From Channallabes apus (Eukaryota; Chordata; Actinopteri; Siluriformes; Clariidae): a DNA stretch of 64,000 nt. The stretch covers positions 10,869,203 to 10,933,202 of the forward strand of contig CM060131.1 of assembly GCA_030522415.1 (NCBI GenBank), written 5' to 3'. The notes beneath the pieces are model-generated. The model was not told the DNA's origin, did no database searches, and saw only the letters and a list, made by a program, of their open reading frames with translations. How positions within the stretch are numbered: the first letter of the stretch is position 1; every line of letters starts with the position of its first letter. The position numbers and the translations under genes are program-made. Below, in pieces: positions 1-10,029 of this stretch.

Positions 1-66
1 TAATTCACTTCATAGATTTAAAAAAATGTTTAAAGACAAGGTGTTTAGTGAATATATGACATAAAG

Positions 67-68
<2 letters not shown>

Positions 69-126
<58 letters not shown>
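69..126. repeat. (AT)n microsatellite
   Basis: An uninterrupted alternating AT tract of about 58 bp. It abuts the 3' end of the LINE that begins just downstream. Confidence 0.95.
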
Positions 127-129
<3 letters not shown>

Positions 130-739
130 TAATTCAAATTCAAATTTTATTCGTCACATACACAGTCATACACAGTACGATATGCAGTGAAATGCTTACA
201 CGACTGCCAGTGACCTTAAAAAGAGAATTAAATCTTACAGTAAGGAATAAATATGAATAAAGAAATACAATAGGAAAATTTTTACTTTACTAGAATAAAA
301 ATAGAAATAAAAATAAAAGTATACTGTACATAAAATAGAAATAAAAATAGAGATACTGTACAATAGAGATTTTCTTTTTTAAATTGAAATTTGGTGGAGA
401 AATAAAAATAGAGATATACTGTACAATAGAGATTTTCTTTTTAAATTGAAATTTGGTGGAGGATGTATGGTGTGCAAGTAATTTGCATAGAAACATGTGT
501 TAAGGTGCCTTATTAAAGTGACTTTGTGCAAGGGTCCGGAATGTAAACATAAGGGTCCAGAATGTAAACATAAACATGAGCTCCAATGTAAGTGTAGATG
601 TGCATGAAAGTGTCCATAGTGTCCGTTGACGTTAACATGTTGTATTAGTTCTGTGTTTGTGGTGTGAATGTGGTATGGTTCAGAGACCTTATTGCCTGCG
701 GGAAGAAGCTCCTCCTCAGTCTCTCTGTGTTGGCCTTCA

Positions 740-860
740 AGATTCATTCAAGATTCAAGATTCAAAGAACTTTATTAATCCCAAAGGGAAATTGCTTATG
801 CTCGGTTACAGGTGCTCACAGTTGTTAACTAAGGAAGGTAATAAATAATAATTAAAAAAA
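740..860 (-). mobile_element. short LINE/SINE 3'-end insertion
   Basis: About 120 bp beginning with imperfect ATTCAAG repeats and including a TTTATTAATCCCAAAGGGA stretch common in teleost retroelement tails. It interrupts the LINE 3' UTR; the host reads GGCCTTCA on one side and TTCAGGGAGC on the other, giving a duplicated TTCA (736-739 and about 861-864). Its family was not resolved. Confidence 0.55.
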
Positions 861-1201
861 TTCAGGGAGCGGAAGCGCTTTCCTGACCGCAACAGAGAGA
901 ACAGTCCATTGTTGGGATGGCTGAGGTCCTTCACGATCTTCCTGGCCTTGGTCCAGCACCGCTTGGTGTAGATTGAGTGCAGGTCAGGGAGCTTGGTGCG
1001 GATGATGCGCTCAGCTGAATGCACCACCCTCTGTAGAGCTCGTCTGTCCTGCATGGTGCTGTTTCCAAACCAGGTCATGATGTTTCCCGTCAGGATGCTC
1101 TCTATGGTGCAGGAGTAGAAATTCCTGAGCACCTTGGAGGGCAGTCTGAAGTCTCTCAAACGTCTGAGGTGGTACAGACGCTGCCGGGCCTTTTTCACCA
1201 C
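806..1201 (-). pseudogene. LINE ORF2 C-terminal fragment (Rex1/CR1-like)
   Basis: The frame encodes the region downstream of the RT domain of a Rex1/CR1-like ORF2, from the KKARQRLYHL block through WFGNSTMQDRR to the LRSGKRF end. The last residues run into inserted sequence at about 860, so the native C-terminus is displaced. It lacks the endonuclease and RT motifs. The true 5' limit is a truncation near 1202, where unrelated sequence begins. Confidence 0.8.
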
Positions 1202-1202
1202 G

Positions 1203-1462
1203 GTGTTGATGTGACAGGACCATTACAGGTTATTTTCTTTTCCTAATTTCTCTTCTTTTCCCAAGTGAAAGAATAATTAATTTTGGCATGTTTTGTTTGT
1301 TATATGCACAAGTGACAATATTTGTTGACAATATTTTGTGCAATTTACTGTAAAGTGTCGCTCATCATTTGTTGATGTACCAAGGGTAGGCATAATAAGC
1401 AAGGCTTCAGCCTACACCTTTTTCAGTGTTGAACTGAAATAAACAATCTAATCTAATCTAAC
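1203..1462 (+). repeat. unassigned LINE-like 3' tail with (ATCTA)n
   Basis: Non-coding sequence ending in AACTGAAATAAACAATCTAA followed by ATCTA repeats (about 1438-1460). This resembles the simple-repeat tail of a non-LTR element on the plus strand. No coding frame supports a family assignment. Confidence 0.4.
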
Positions 1463-2070
1463 ACACCCATCTAGCTGAAGTGTCGGAATTTGTGCACCTT
1501 TTAGAGAGGCCGGCAGCAGGGAACCTACTGCCAGGTATGTCTCTTTAGGTACGAAGCAAATCAATTCAATTCAATTCAATTTTATTTGTATAGCGCTTTT
1601 AACAATTGACATTGTCTCAAAACAGCTTTACACAATCAAAAGAATTATTTAAGTTTGTATGGAATGTGAATGTGTATGAATCAAAATGTTCAGATAGTCC
1701 CTGAAGCACTGTGGAGGACCAGCATCCTTAGGAGGCCGTGGATCAATCTCCGCCATCACTGGTGTTTCGGAGAGCAGCGGTCTCAGGTGAAATGTTAGGT
1801 GTTCGGTTCCTTCCTCCCATGTTTCAGGATGCTGAATATCTAACACACCCATCTAGGCCGATGTGTCAAAATTTGTGCACCTTTTAGAGAGGCCAGCAGC
1901 GGGGAACCTACTGCCAGGTATGTCTCTTTAGGTACGAAGCACTGTGGAAGACCAGCACCCTCAGGAGACCGGTTTCCACTGGTGTTTTGGGAGACAGCGG
2001 TCTCCAACAAAGTGTTAGGTGCTCGGTTCCCTCCTGTCGTGTTTCAGGACACGGAACACCTAACAGCCAC
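1463..2070. repeat. two-copy tandem unit (~230 bp), first copy interrupted
   Basis: The block ACACACCCATCTAG followed by TTTGTGCACCTTTTAGAGAG, then CCAGGTATGTCTCTTTAGGT, occurs at about 1463-1555 and again at about 1843-1940. Each is followed by a related GAAGCACTGTGG..GACCAGCA segment (1703 and 1937 on). The copies are diverged. The first is interrupted by an L2 tail at 1559-1702. No protein is encoded; origin unknown. Confidence 0.7.
1559..1702 (-). mobile_element. L2 LINE 3' tail (5'-truncated insertion)
   Basis: Minus-strand L2 3' end: repeated AATTC tail, then the TTTATTTGTATAGCGCTTTT block, then AATGTGAATGTGTATGAATC, matching the ends of the larger L2 copies at 25.1, 45.7 and 54.6 kb. 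It is flanked by GAAGCA on both sides (1553-1558 and 1703-1708). The uninterrupted second repeat unit reads GTACGAAGCACTG, so the empty-site sequence is present in this window. Confidence 0.85.
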
Positions 2071-2488
2071 CACCATTACCACCACTCCTCCTCCTAGCTA
2101 AGCGACAAAGCTACCACCCCTTCGGAGGAGCTGGCAACAAGTAAGCTACTGCCAAGCATCTCTCCCTTGCTACAGGATTCAATCATTGTGTTTCAACGGC
2201 GTGGCCTTTCCACTTCTGTGAAACCACCGTGAGCACCTTTGTTAATTCCAAATCACAGGCTATCTGGTAAAAGGGGCCATAGCACATGTTCCCCTCCCAG
2301 ACAGAGCCATTCGGCATCAACATGTCACCCTAGCTCACCTCATTTTCTTCAGGTGGAGTCTTAACGCCACAGAAAGAGTCCTCCTTCCTACACGAGGTAC
2401 AGTATGACATTGAGTGTCTCCTGTCTGACAGCTGTCTCTTGCGTGCGTCCATTATAGCACTCTAAAAGAGTCCAAGCTAGGTCCAAGC
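2071..2488. other. non-coding stretch, nothing recognised
   Basis: No convincing coding frame, hairpin or known repeat was seen. It separates the tandem unit from the next LINE fragment. Confidence 0.4.
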
Positions 2489-2907
2489 GGGACTTTAATA
2501 GTGCCAACTTCAAGCATCAAACATTTACCAGCACATCACCTGCCTCACCAGGGGTGAAAGGACACAAGATCATTGTTATACTACGGTCAAGGACTGCTAC
2601 AAGGCACAATCTCGTCCACCGTTTGGTAAATCCGACTACGCCGCCATCTTCCTCATGCCAAAATACAAACAAAGGCTGAAACAGGAAGTTCTGGTTCAGA
2701 GGGAGGTCGCCCGCTGGACGGACCAATCGGTGGCCGCGTTACAGGACGCGCAAGGACTAAGAACAATTATGGACTATAAAACACCAACATCCGGTATGAT
2801 GAACACGGACGCGACTCTGGCAGACAAGCTGAATACCTTAGCGATGCTAATGCTAGCGGACAGGAAGACACTGCCAGCACCGCGCGTTCATCATCACCGA
2901 ATATGAC

Positions 2908-3990
2908 GTGAGAAGAGCCTTCAGGAGAGTGAACACCAGGAAAGCAGCAGGACCAAACAGCATCTCAGGCCGTATTCTCAGAGCCTGTGCAGACCAGCTA
3001 GCACCTGTGTTCACAGAGATATTCAACCTCTCTTTATCTCAGTCGGTGATCCCCACATGCTTCAAAGAGTCCATCATTGTTCCTGTCCCGAAGAAACCAC
3101 ATCCTGCTTCTCTCAATGACTATCGCCCTGTGGCCCTCACCTCAGTAGTGATGAAGTGCTTTGAATGCCTGGTCAGAGACTTCATCATTTCTTCAATACC
3201 GGACACACTGGACCCACTACAGTTCGCTTACTATCCAAACCGTTCCACAGACGATGCAATCTCACATTTCCTCCACACATCACTTACTCACCTGGACACT
3301 CAGAGGGGGAATTATGTGAAAATGCTCTTCATAGACTACAGCTCTGCATTTAATACCATAATTCCCTCCACACTCACCACCAAGCTGGAGCACCTGGGAC
3401 TCATCTATGTGTCAGTGGATCTCCAACTTCCTAACTGGCAGACCACAGGCAGTAAGGATGGGCGGACATGTCTCAGCCTGCCTCACTCTCAGCACTGGAG
3501 CCCCCCAGGGTTGTGTTCTGAGCCCCCTGCTGTACACTTTGTACACGTACGACTACGTGGCCACTACCAACTCCACCACCGTCATCAAGTTTGCTGACAA
3601 AGCAGGAGAGGAACTACCAGACCCCCGTCATCAACAGGAGCCCAGTGGAGAGAGTGGACAGCTTTCGATACCTCTGTGTTTACATCACGCAGGACCTATC
3701 ATGGTACTGTCACATCAACACCGTGGTGAAAAAGGCCCGGCAGCATCTCTACCACCTAAGATGCTTGAGAGACTTCAGACTGCCCTCCAAGGTGCTCAGG
3801 AATTTCTACTCCTGCACCATAGAGAGCATCCTGATGGAAAACATCACAACCTGGTTTGGAAACAGCACCATGCAGGACAGACAAGCTCTAGAGAGGGTGG
3901 TGCGATCAGCTGAGTGTATCATCCGCATTGAGCTCCCTGACCTGCACTCAATCTACAGCAATCGGTGCTGGACCAACAGTAATTGGTAAG
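2908..3990 (+). pseudogene. LINE reverse transcriptase (Rex1/CR1-like), frameshifted
   Basis: The first frame (2908-3420) carries the RT N-terminal blocks: [45 protein letters not shown] and the [14 protein letters not shown] catalytic-A region. The frame then shifts: [15 protein letters not shown] and [17 protein letters not shown] lie in the next frame (3407 on), and the (F/Y)ADD region is damaged (FADKAG at about 3590). The C-terminal domain resumes at 3700-3980. Reverse transcriptase activity is therefore lost. Confidence 0.85.
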
Positions 3991-4185
3991 CAATTCCGCT
4001 CCCTGAAGGCCAACTTATGCCTCATTTCCACTACACTGGTGCTGGTGCCCGGTGCCGGTGCCGGTGCCCGGCCGGTGCTGAACTGGGAACCACCCGAGAA
4101 CCGGCCTGCGTTTACACTAGACAGGAGCTCAGCGGGAGCTGCATGATAATACGTCACAGGCCACGCCCACTAAACAGAAACCAAC

Positions 4186-4311
4186 ATGGCTGAAGTCAGT
4201 TATTCTCCAGACTATTAAAATGTATTTCAGTATCTCCAAAGGCAGCTTATTCGACGTGTTATAACCGCTGAAACAGAGCGACATAGACAACGATTACGTG
4301 CAAGACGACTG
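4186..4311 (+). pseudogene. HARBI1-like transposase exon 1 remnant
   Basis: ATG at 4186 opens a frame starting MAEVSYSPDY, then TAA, then an Arg/Gln-rich helix (NVFQYLQRQLIRRV, then ETERHRQRLRARRL), and ends at a consensus splice donor GTAAGT at 4312. An acidic/aromatic start followed by an Arg-rich stretch is characteristic of the first exon of fish Harbinger transposases. A splice-acceptor-like TTTTCAG lies near 4465-4471, followed by only a short unmatched stretch. The DDE catalytic domain is absent. The single TAA is likely a recent change. Confidence 0.5.
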
Positions 4312-4758
4312 GTAAGTTCTGACACCCCGTTAACTTACAATGTGTTTTTTTTTTTTTACCGAGATTAGCATTAGCTCAAATGCTAATGGTAATGCTATCT
4401 AACTATACTGTTGTTTTTCTTTTTCAACACGTAATTTATGCAGTAAATAACATTTAATATTTACATTTTCAGATCGCCTCAAAACTTTGTGTGCGCCGTA
4501 AATCGCCCGTGATGTGGATGTTGCCATCACGGCAAGGAGCTGATGTAAAAGCGGCATTAATGGACTACAACAGACAGGACCAATACATCTGTAGTGTTTT
4601 ATTGAAATGCAACAGTGCAGACAATTGAAGAACATTTAGCCAAAAGGCAACAAAGTAAAAAAAAATTAAAAAGTGGCAACGAGTACAGTGCAAGCATGTA
4701 TTTGTAAATTAAACTGTGATTACAATAATAAATTTTAAAAAATGAAGAAAAAAAAACA

Positions 4759-4890
4759 TTAGCTGTGTGTTGTCTGGTTTTTCTCCATAACATTAACCAT
4801 TCGTTCCAAAAGGCCCAGCATAGCACCTGATGTCTCATCCATTTTATTAAGAATGGCCTCATTCTCCACCGCTGCCACTTTTACACAGCC
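4759..4890 (-). pseudogene. Myb/trihelix-like Harbinger protein, C-terminal remnant
   Basis: Minus-strand frame of 43 codons plus TAA, containing ENEAILNKMDETSGAMLGLL and ending MEKNQTTHS. This acidic, leucine-patterned helix is typical of the C-terminal coiled coil of the accessory DNA-binding protein of PIF/Harbinger elements. It is out of frame with the N-terminal remnant 20-30 bp upstream, so the middle of the gene was deleted. Confidence 0.5.
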
Positions 4891-4913
4891 CCTTCTTTTT
4901 TACTTCTTTTTTT

Positions 4914-5009
4914 TTAAGTACTTTGCAATTTCTCTTGAATCTCTGCGGATATCCAAATTGCTAAAAGCGCTTTAGCTTCCTCCGCACTCCACGTTTGGGT
5001 CGCCGCCAT
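4914..5009 (-). pseudogene. Myb/trihelix-like Harbinger protein, N-terminal remnant
   Basis: ATG (minus) at 5009 opens a 31-codon frame with TWSAEEAKALLAIWISAEIQ, ending at TAA. The W..EE..ALL.IW pattern is the first helix of a Myb/SANT-type (trihelix) DNA-binding domain. In complete elements this protein helps import and position the transposase. Only the first helix survives. Confidence 0.55.
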
Positions 5010-5755
5010 TTTATTTTTAGAAAAATCTCCCTATAACTCCGCCCACTGCTCGTGACGTCACGGGTTCTCGGTTCTAGACCAGCAGCGTTTAGGGGCCGGT
5101 TCGGTGCTTATTTTAGGGCACCGGCACCAATTTTTATTCTGTGGAAAAGCGCGGCACCGGTTCCAAAATTGGGAACCGGCACGGAACCGGCACGGGAACC
5201 AGAGCAGTGGAAAAGGCCTAACAGAGAGACTGAGGAGGAGCTTCTTCCCGCAGGCGATAAGGTCTCTCAACCACAACACAACACAGGACTAATACTGTCT
5301 TTTTATAACATCCAACACTGACTGGGCATTCATGGCCACTTTGGACACATTTGCACTACATATTTATATTTTCATCTATGGACCACTGCACAAATTACTT
5401 TTAATAAGACACTTTAAATAAGTTACTTTACGAAGTCATTTTTTATGCATATTTGCACACCCCAGCCATTTCAAAAATTCTAATCATCTGTTTTTGACAA
5501 ATTTCTATTAAAATGTTCTTTTCTATATTTCTATATTTGTTATATTGATATTTTGTTCTTATATTGATATTCTGTTCTTATTTGTAAAGTATATTTTACT
5601 TTGTACAGTACGTTTCACTAGTTAATCTTATTTTCTAACGTATTTCTTTTATTGCAGTATATTTTACTTTGTACAGCATATTTTACTAGTTAATTTTATT
5701 TTTAACATATTTCTTTTATTCATATTTATTTTCTTATGCATAAGCATTTATTATT

Positions 5756-5867
5756 TTTAACACGTGCTTCACAACTGGTCATGAGGAAACATTCCCATAG
5801 CGCTGTCGCGCAACATCTCGTTCCTGCTTTTTCAGGGAATAGGGTTACAGCAAAGTAACCTGAGACG
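5756..5867 (-). mobile_element. DIRS terminal-repeat fragment
   Basis: About 110 bp matching the reverse complement of the left terminus of the complete DIRS element at 40250: CACGTGCTTCACAACTGG, GCGCAACATCTCGTTCC and GGGTTACAGCAAAGTAACC. It truncates the preceding LINE 3' UTR. Nothing of the DIRS coding region is present. Confidence 0.75.
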
Positions 5868-6381
5868 TTTTCTTAGTTTAAAAACTGCTGCATAAATACA
5901 GATTTTTTTTTTACAGTATATTGCACAAAGCAGCTCTGCAGATATCTGAATATACACTGCCTGGCCAAAAAAGTCATACACTTTAGGATTTCATTAGACC
6001 CCCTTTAGCTTTGACACAATGTGGTAGCCAATTCATGGATGAAAATAATTTCTTATTTTCCCAGAACCACTCACAATTTGAACTCACAGTCCATATGATG
6101 GGATAACCTGGTCAGTACATTCAGCTGACTTATATCCTGCCATATAACGTTGCTGAGTCTATACCAGACCAACTGAAGCAGCTGAAGCAGATCATAACAC
6201 ACTATATACTGGGCACTATGCATGATAGGTGCATCACTTTATGCATTTCCCTTGTTTCCCTGATGTCCCCATTGCTCTGAAATTTGCTCCAGCATTATTT
6301 ATTTATTTATTTATTTATTTTTTGAGGCATTTCCTTATATTTTTGGACAAATAGTGCAAAGTTTAAATGCAAGTTTTTTTT
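5868..6381. other. non-coding, possible Tc1/mariner-like fragment and (TTTA)n
   Basis: Contains ACACTGCCTGGCCAAAAAAG at about 5954, which resembles the inverted-repeat start of some fish Tc1/mariner-like elements, but no matching second end was found. A (TTTA)n tract lies at 6298-6322. No coding frame. Confidence 0.35.
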
Positions 6382-6814
6382 TGGAACATCCGAACCACCT
6401 CAGCACTGGGGAGTAAGATCTTGCTCACCGGACTACTGATCCGTCGCTTTGTCTCCCCCTAGTGTGTTTGCGTGCATATTGTTCCCCATTAACTATGTCT
6501 AGCACTAAATCAAGTTCACCTGTGTCTACCCAGTGTGTCTCACTATTTATTCCAGTCGAACCTGTAGCACCTCGTCTGTTCACTGTCTGTTCACCTTTAT
6601 GTTTCTGTGTCTAACCTGGTGTGTGTGTTTGCTTAATCTTCCTCCCAGGACTGATCAGTGTCTGCAGACGTGGGGCTCATAGGTTGGGGAGAACTTTCAC
6701 CAAAGTCGAGTCAGAGATTGAAGGACAATCAGCTCGGTGTTAATTTCATGGAAAGAGTGTTACGTTTTTTGTCACAAGGTAAGGACACCCCACCTGCAGA
6801 CCCAGTCCGGGAAA
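6382..6814 (+). repeat. 5' LTR of Gypsy element 1 (3'-deleted)
   Basis: Aligns with the 3' LTR from AACATCCGAACCACCTCAG through the GACCCAGTCC block with scattered substitutions, then stops. The U5 end seen downstream (CAATAAATTATTACATTGCA and on) is missing, and internal sequence begins directly. Confidence 0.9.
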
Positions 6815-6849
6815 GCAACCGGAGTCGAGTTATTTTGTTTATCTCTTTC

Positions 6850-7719
6850 ATGACGCCCCTCCCAGAACCCCCATACCTCAACTATGTCCGAAGACAGCAG
6901 GGGCAAATTGACGGGCTGGCGAGAGCCGTAAACGGTCTGGCGCGCAGCGTCCAGACCATCTCCACCGGTCAGTCGTCACTGTCCTCTCCTCGACAGCGCC
7001 CCTCACGATCACCACCTCGGGCCCCCCCCCAGAAAGATATGCCGGAGAGCCGAAAAGATACAAGAAGTTCCTCCTCGCGTGCAAACTCTACCTGAGCGAC
7101 TTTCCAGAGCTACCGGAACGAAAGAAAGTCGGGTTCATTATCCAGCAGCTAACCGGGCCGGCGATGGACTGGGCCTCGGCTGTGTGGAGAGCGGGTGGAA
7201 GCACCACGACCAACTATGAAAGGTTCCTCCACGCGTTTTGCGCGGTCTTTGACCACCGATCACGGGAAGACGGGGGAACAACAACTTCTGAGGCTGAAGC
7301 AAGGACAGTCATCTGTCGCGGACTACGCCATGAAGTTCCGGATCCTCGCCATGGAGAGCGGCTGGTGCAACAAAAGCTTACTCGCCAGGTTCAGGGACGG
7401 ACTTCATCCAGATCTGCAGCTAGAGATGGCATGTCGCGATGCAGACTTATCCCTTGATGGGTGTATCGACCTGGCGATTAAGCTGGACCAGCACCTCCGT
7501 GGCCAGCGAAAACATCCTTCCGTGAAAGGAGCAAGCTGCAGGTCCGAAAGTTTTCAACGAGACAACCTCAGCAAAACCCCCGTCGAACCGCAGAACCCAT
7601 GGACGTGGGCACGTCCCGTCTGTCGGCTCAGGATCGGCGCAGGAGACTCTTGTCCGGGCTCTGTCTGTATTGCGGGGGGGGGGGGGTACACATCAGATTC
7701 GTGACTGTCCGTTACTCAA
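6850..7719 (+). pseudogene. Gypsy gag (frameshifted)
   Basis: ATG at 6850 starts MTPLPEPPYLNYVRRQQ. A shift at the C run near 7021-7031 moves to a frame with KKFLLACKLYLSDFPELP, IIQQLTGPAMDWAS and YERFLHAFCAVFDHRS; another shift near 7260-7290 leads to QQLLRLKQGQSSVADYAMKF, GLHPDLQLEMACRDADL and IDLAIKLDQHLRGQRKHP. The Cys-His box (CLYCGGGG then HQIRDCP) is split by a frame change in a long G run at 7674-7686. Encodes the capsid/nucleocapsid polyprotein in intact relatives; not translatable as one protein here. Confidence 0.85.
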
Positions 7720-7769
7720 AGAAATACGCACCCATAACGATTTTTGTTTACAGGCTTCTCTATCGTATA

Positions 7770-9640
7770 ATAACCATTCTCTCTCTGTTTTCCCTTTAAT
7801 AGATTCCGGGTCGGCTGGAAACTTCATTTCATCTGCTGTCATTTCCTCGCTGCAAGCTCCGGTGTCGAAACTTCCACACCCGATCAATATTAAAGCTCTA
7901 GATGGAAAAACATTAACTTACTCGCCTGTTGAATATCTTTCCGTGCCCCTATGGCTACTTTTCCCGGTTACACTGAGGAATTTAAATTATTTTTTTATCT
8001 CTCAGTCGGATCAGTCCGTTGTGCTGGGTTTACCATGGCTCAGCTCTCACAATCCCAATTTCGATTGAGCAGGTTCACGCATCATTTCCTGGGCCCCAAG
8101 ATGCGCCAAATTCTGTACACCGTCGGCATTGACGGTCCAAACAACCACAATTGAGAGTCCAAGCGCCCTAGTATCCACCATGGTGCCATCTCAGTACACG
8201 CACTTCAAAGACGTGTTTAGCATTAGGGCCGCAGAACGACTTCCCCCTCATCGTCCATGGGTCTGCGCGATTGAGCTTCTGCTGGTGAAAGCACCGCCTT
8301 GCTCTCGTGTTTATCCATTGTCCGTGGCTGAAACCCGGGCTATGGAGGAATACGTGACTGAGGCTCTCATTCAGGGGCTCATCAGCAGGTCCACGTCACC
8401 CGCGTCGACAGGATTCTTTTTTATCGAGAAAAAAGGCGGGGGTCTACATCCGTGTATTGATTATCAAAGGCTCAATACTATCACAATAAAGTATAAGCAC
8501 CCACTGCCCCTGGTTCCGGCCGCAATCGACCAGCTCCGCGGTGCATCCATTTTTTCCAAACTCAACCTCCGCAGCACATATAACCTCGTTCGTGTTCGCG
8601 AAGGAGATGAATGGAAGACTGCGTTTAGCACGACATCAGGTCATTACCAATATAACGTGATGGCTTATGGACTGGTAAATGCACCTGCGATGTTTCAGGG
8701 GTTCATGAATGACGTGTTCCGGCATATGTTAAACCGATTTGTTATTTAGATGACATTCTGATATACTCTCGGTCATATGGCGAGCACGTCCATCATGTAA
8801 CCACCGTCCTTTGTCGACTACGCGAACATGGGCTGTATGTGAAGGCGGAGAAATGTGAATTCCACAAGAATGAGATTTCCCGGCTATCGAATAGGACCAC
8901 AGGGGGCCGAAATGGACGCAGCCAAGGTAACGGCAGTGCAACAATGGCCGAACCCAAGTCCGTTAAGGCGCTACAGAGCTTTCTTGGGTTCGCCAACTTC
9001 TATCGGCACTTTATTAGGGGCTTTAGCACGATGGCAGCACCACTCACTAAATTGTTAAAGGGGAAACCGCAACGACTACGCGCGTTTTCGCTGGAGGCAT
9101 GTACGGCTTTCCAGCGCCTAAAACAAGCTTTCACCTCAGCGCCTATTTTAAAACTACCTCATCCTGAAAAACCCTTTCTATTTGTGGTCGATGCGTCGGA
9201 GGTGGGACTGGGAGCAGTGCTGTCACAGCCACCCAGAAAAGCTCTACTCCTGTGCTTTCTTCTCGCGAAAACTGACACCTGCCGAACGCAATTATGATAT
9301 CAGTAATCACGAACTGCTAGCAGTAAAGACGGCGCTAGAGGAGTGGAGGCATTGGTTGGAGGGAGCTAAACACCCCTTTGTGGTACTCACAGATCACAGA
9401 AAATAAACTAAACTCTCGTCAAGCCCGATGGTGGCAGTTTTTCATGCGCTTCCACAATGTTATTATGTACCGTCCCGGGTCAAAGAATAAAAAGGCGGAT
9501 GCGTTATCCCGCTGCTTTCCGATGCCGGATCTGAATTCAGATCCAGAAACAATATTGCCAGTGTCACTCGTGGTGGCTCCGGTGGTGTGGAATATCGACT
9601 CGGAAATAGCCCAGGTGACGCGGTCCCAGGGCGGCACGGT
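7770..9640 (+). pseudogene. Gypsy protease / reverse transcriptase / RNase H (broken)
   Basis: Protease: LIDSGSAGNFIS at about 7797-7830, with the catalytic D-S-G. RT (8129-8749): [65 protein letters not shown]. The (Y/F)LDD active site is hit by a one-base loss, so the frame ends in TAG at 8747. RT thumb and RNase H continue in other frames: LQSFLGFANFYRHFI, the [17 protein letters not shown]ase H start, [18 protein letters not shown] and NVIMYRPGSKNKKADALSR. In intact elements these copy the RNA genome; here at least four frame breaks prevent it. Confidence 0.88.
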
Positions 9641-10015
9641 GGTGTAGTGGTTAGCACTGTCGCCTTGCACCTCCAGGGTCTGGGTTCGATTCCCCGGCCA
9701 GGCTCGATTCCCGTCTCTGTGTGCATGGAGTTTGCATGTTCTCCCCGTGCTTGGTGGGTTTCCTCCGGGTACTTCGGTTTCCTCCCACAGTCCAAAGATA
9801 TGCAGGTTAGGCTAATTGGCGTTCCCAAATTGACCATAGTGTGTGAATGAGTGTGTGAGTGTGTGTGTGTATGTGTGTGTGCCCTGCGATGGATTGGCAC
9901 CCTGTCCAGGGTGTACCCCGCCTAGTGCCCGAAGTCTCCTGGGATAGGCTCCAGGTCTCCCGCGACCCTGATCATAGGATAAAGCGGTATAGAAGATGAA
10001 TGAATGAATGAATGA
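9629..10015 (+). mobile_element. tRNA-derived SINE with (GAAT)n tail
   Basis: Starts GGCGGCACGGTGGTGTAGTG with A-box-like TGGTGTAGTGGTT and B-box-like GGTTCGATTCC about 35 bp later, then a conserved body and a GAATGAATGAATGA tail. It is flanked by a perfect 14-bp duplication GTGACGCGGTCCCA (9615-9628 and 10016-10029), so it arrived by LINE-mediated insertion into the Gypsy pol. Relatives occur at 51448, 37861 (minus), 22984 and 18303 (minus). Confidence 0.9.
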
Positions 10016-10029
10016 GTGACGCGGTCCCA

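Larger units (their letters stand above)
128..1202 (-). mobile_element. Rex1/CR1-like LINE, 3' half, 5'-truncated
   Basis: Read on the minus strand this is the 3' end of a non-LTR retrotransposon: the C-terminal part of the ORF2 polyprotein (about 870-1201), then a 3' UTR ending in an AATAAAATTTGAATTTGAA-type tail at about 130-160. The same 3' end recurs on the plus strand at about 30455-30540, which fixes the family and the boundary. The protein tail has the fish Rex1/CR1-group features seen in the copies at 3.7 and 29.9 kb (a YHLRRLRDF block, then FYSCTIESIL and WFGNSTMQDR). A separate short insertion splits it at 740-860. No RT core remains, so the copy is dead. Clade assignment is from memory of family motifs. 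Confidence 0.85.
4015..5220. mobile_element. PIF/Harbinger-type non-autonomous derivative
   Basis: About 1.2 kb bounded by imperfect inverted ends: the left starts GCCTCATTTCCACTACACTG and the reverse complement of the right starts GCCTTTTCCACTGCTCTGG; both continue into GGTGCCGG-rich sequence. It lies inside the LINE 3' region between CTTA and CCTA; the LINE text is otherwise continuous with the 30.1-kb copy. Two transposon gene remnants lie inside, transposase-like on plus and Myb/trihelix-like on minus, which is the gene pair typical of PIF/Harbinger. The 3-bp duplication is imperfect, so the class call rests mainly on the coding remnants. Confidence 0.65.
2489..5755 (+). mobile_element. 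Rex1/CR1-like LINE, internally deleted and interrupted
   Basis: Plus-strand relative of the copy at 27.2-30.5 kb. It starts within the endonuclease C-terminus (about 2489) and carries the RT core (2908-3420), the post-RT region (3591-3990) and part of the 3' UTR (5221-5755). Relative to the 27-kb copy there are deletions near 2745 and 3978, and a PIF/Harbinger derivative splits it at about 4015-5220. The 3' end is cut by a DIRS terminal fragment. Multiple frame changes make it non-functional. Confidence 0.85.

Noticed and set aside
9629..9720. Possible tRNA gene from A- and B-box matches
   Set aside because: No cloverleaf closes and the sequence is the head of a multi-copy SINE with a target duplication.
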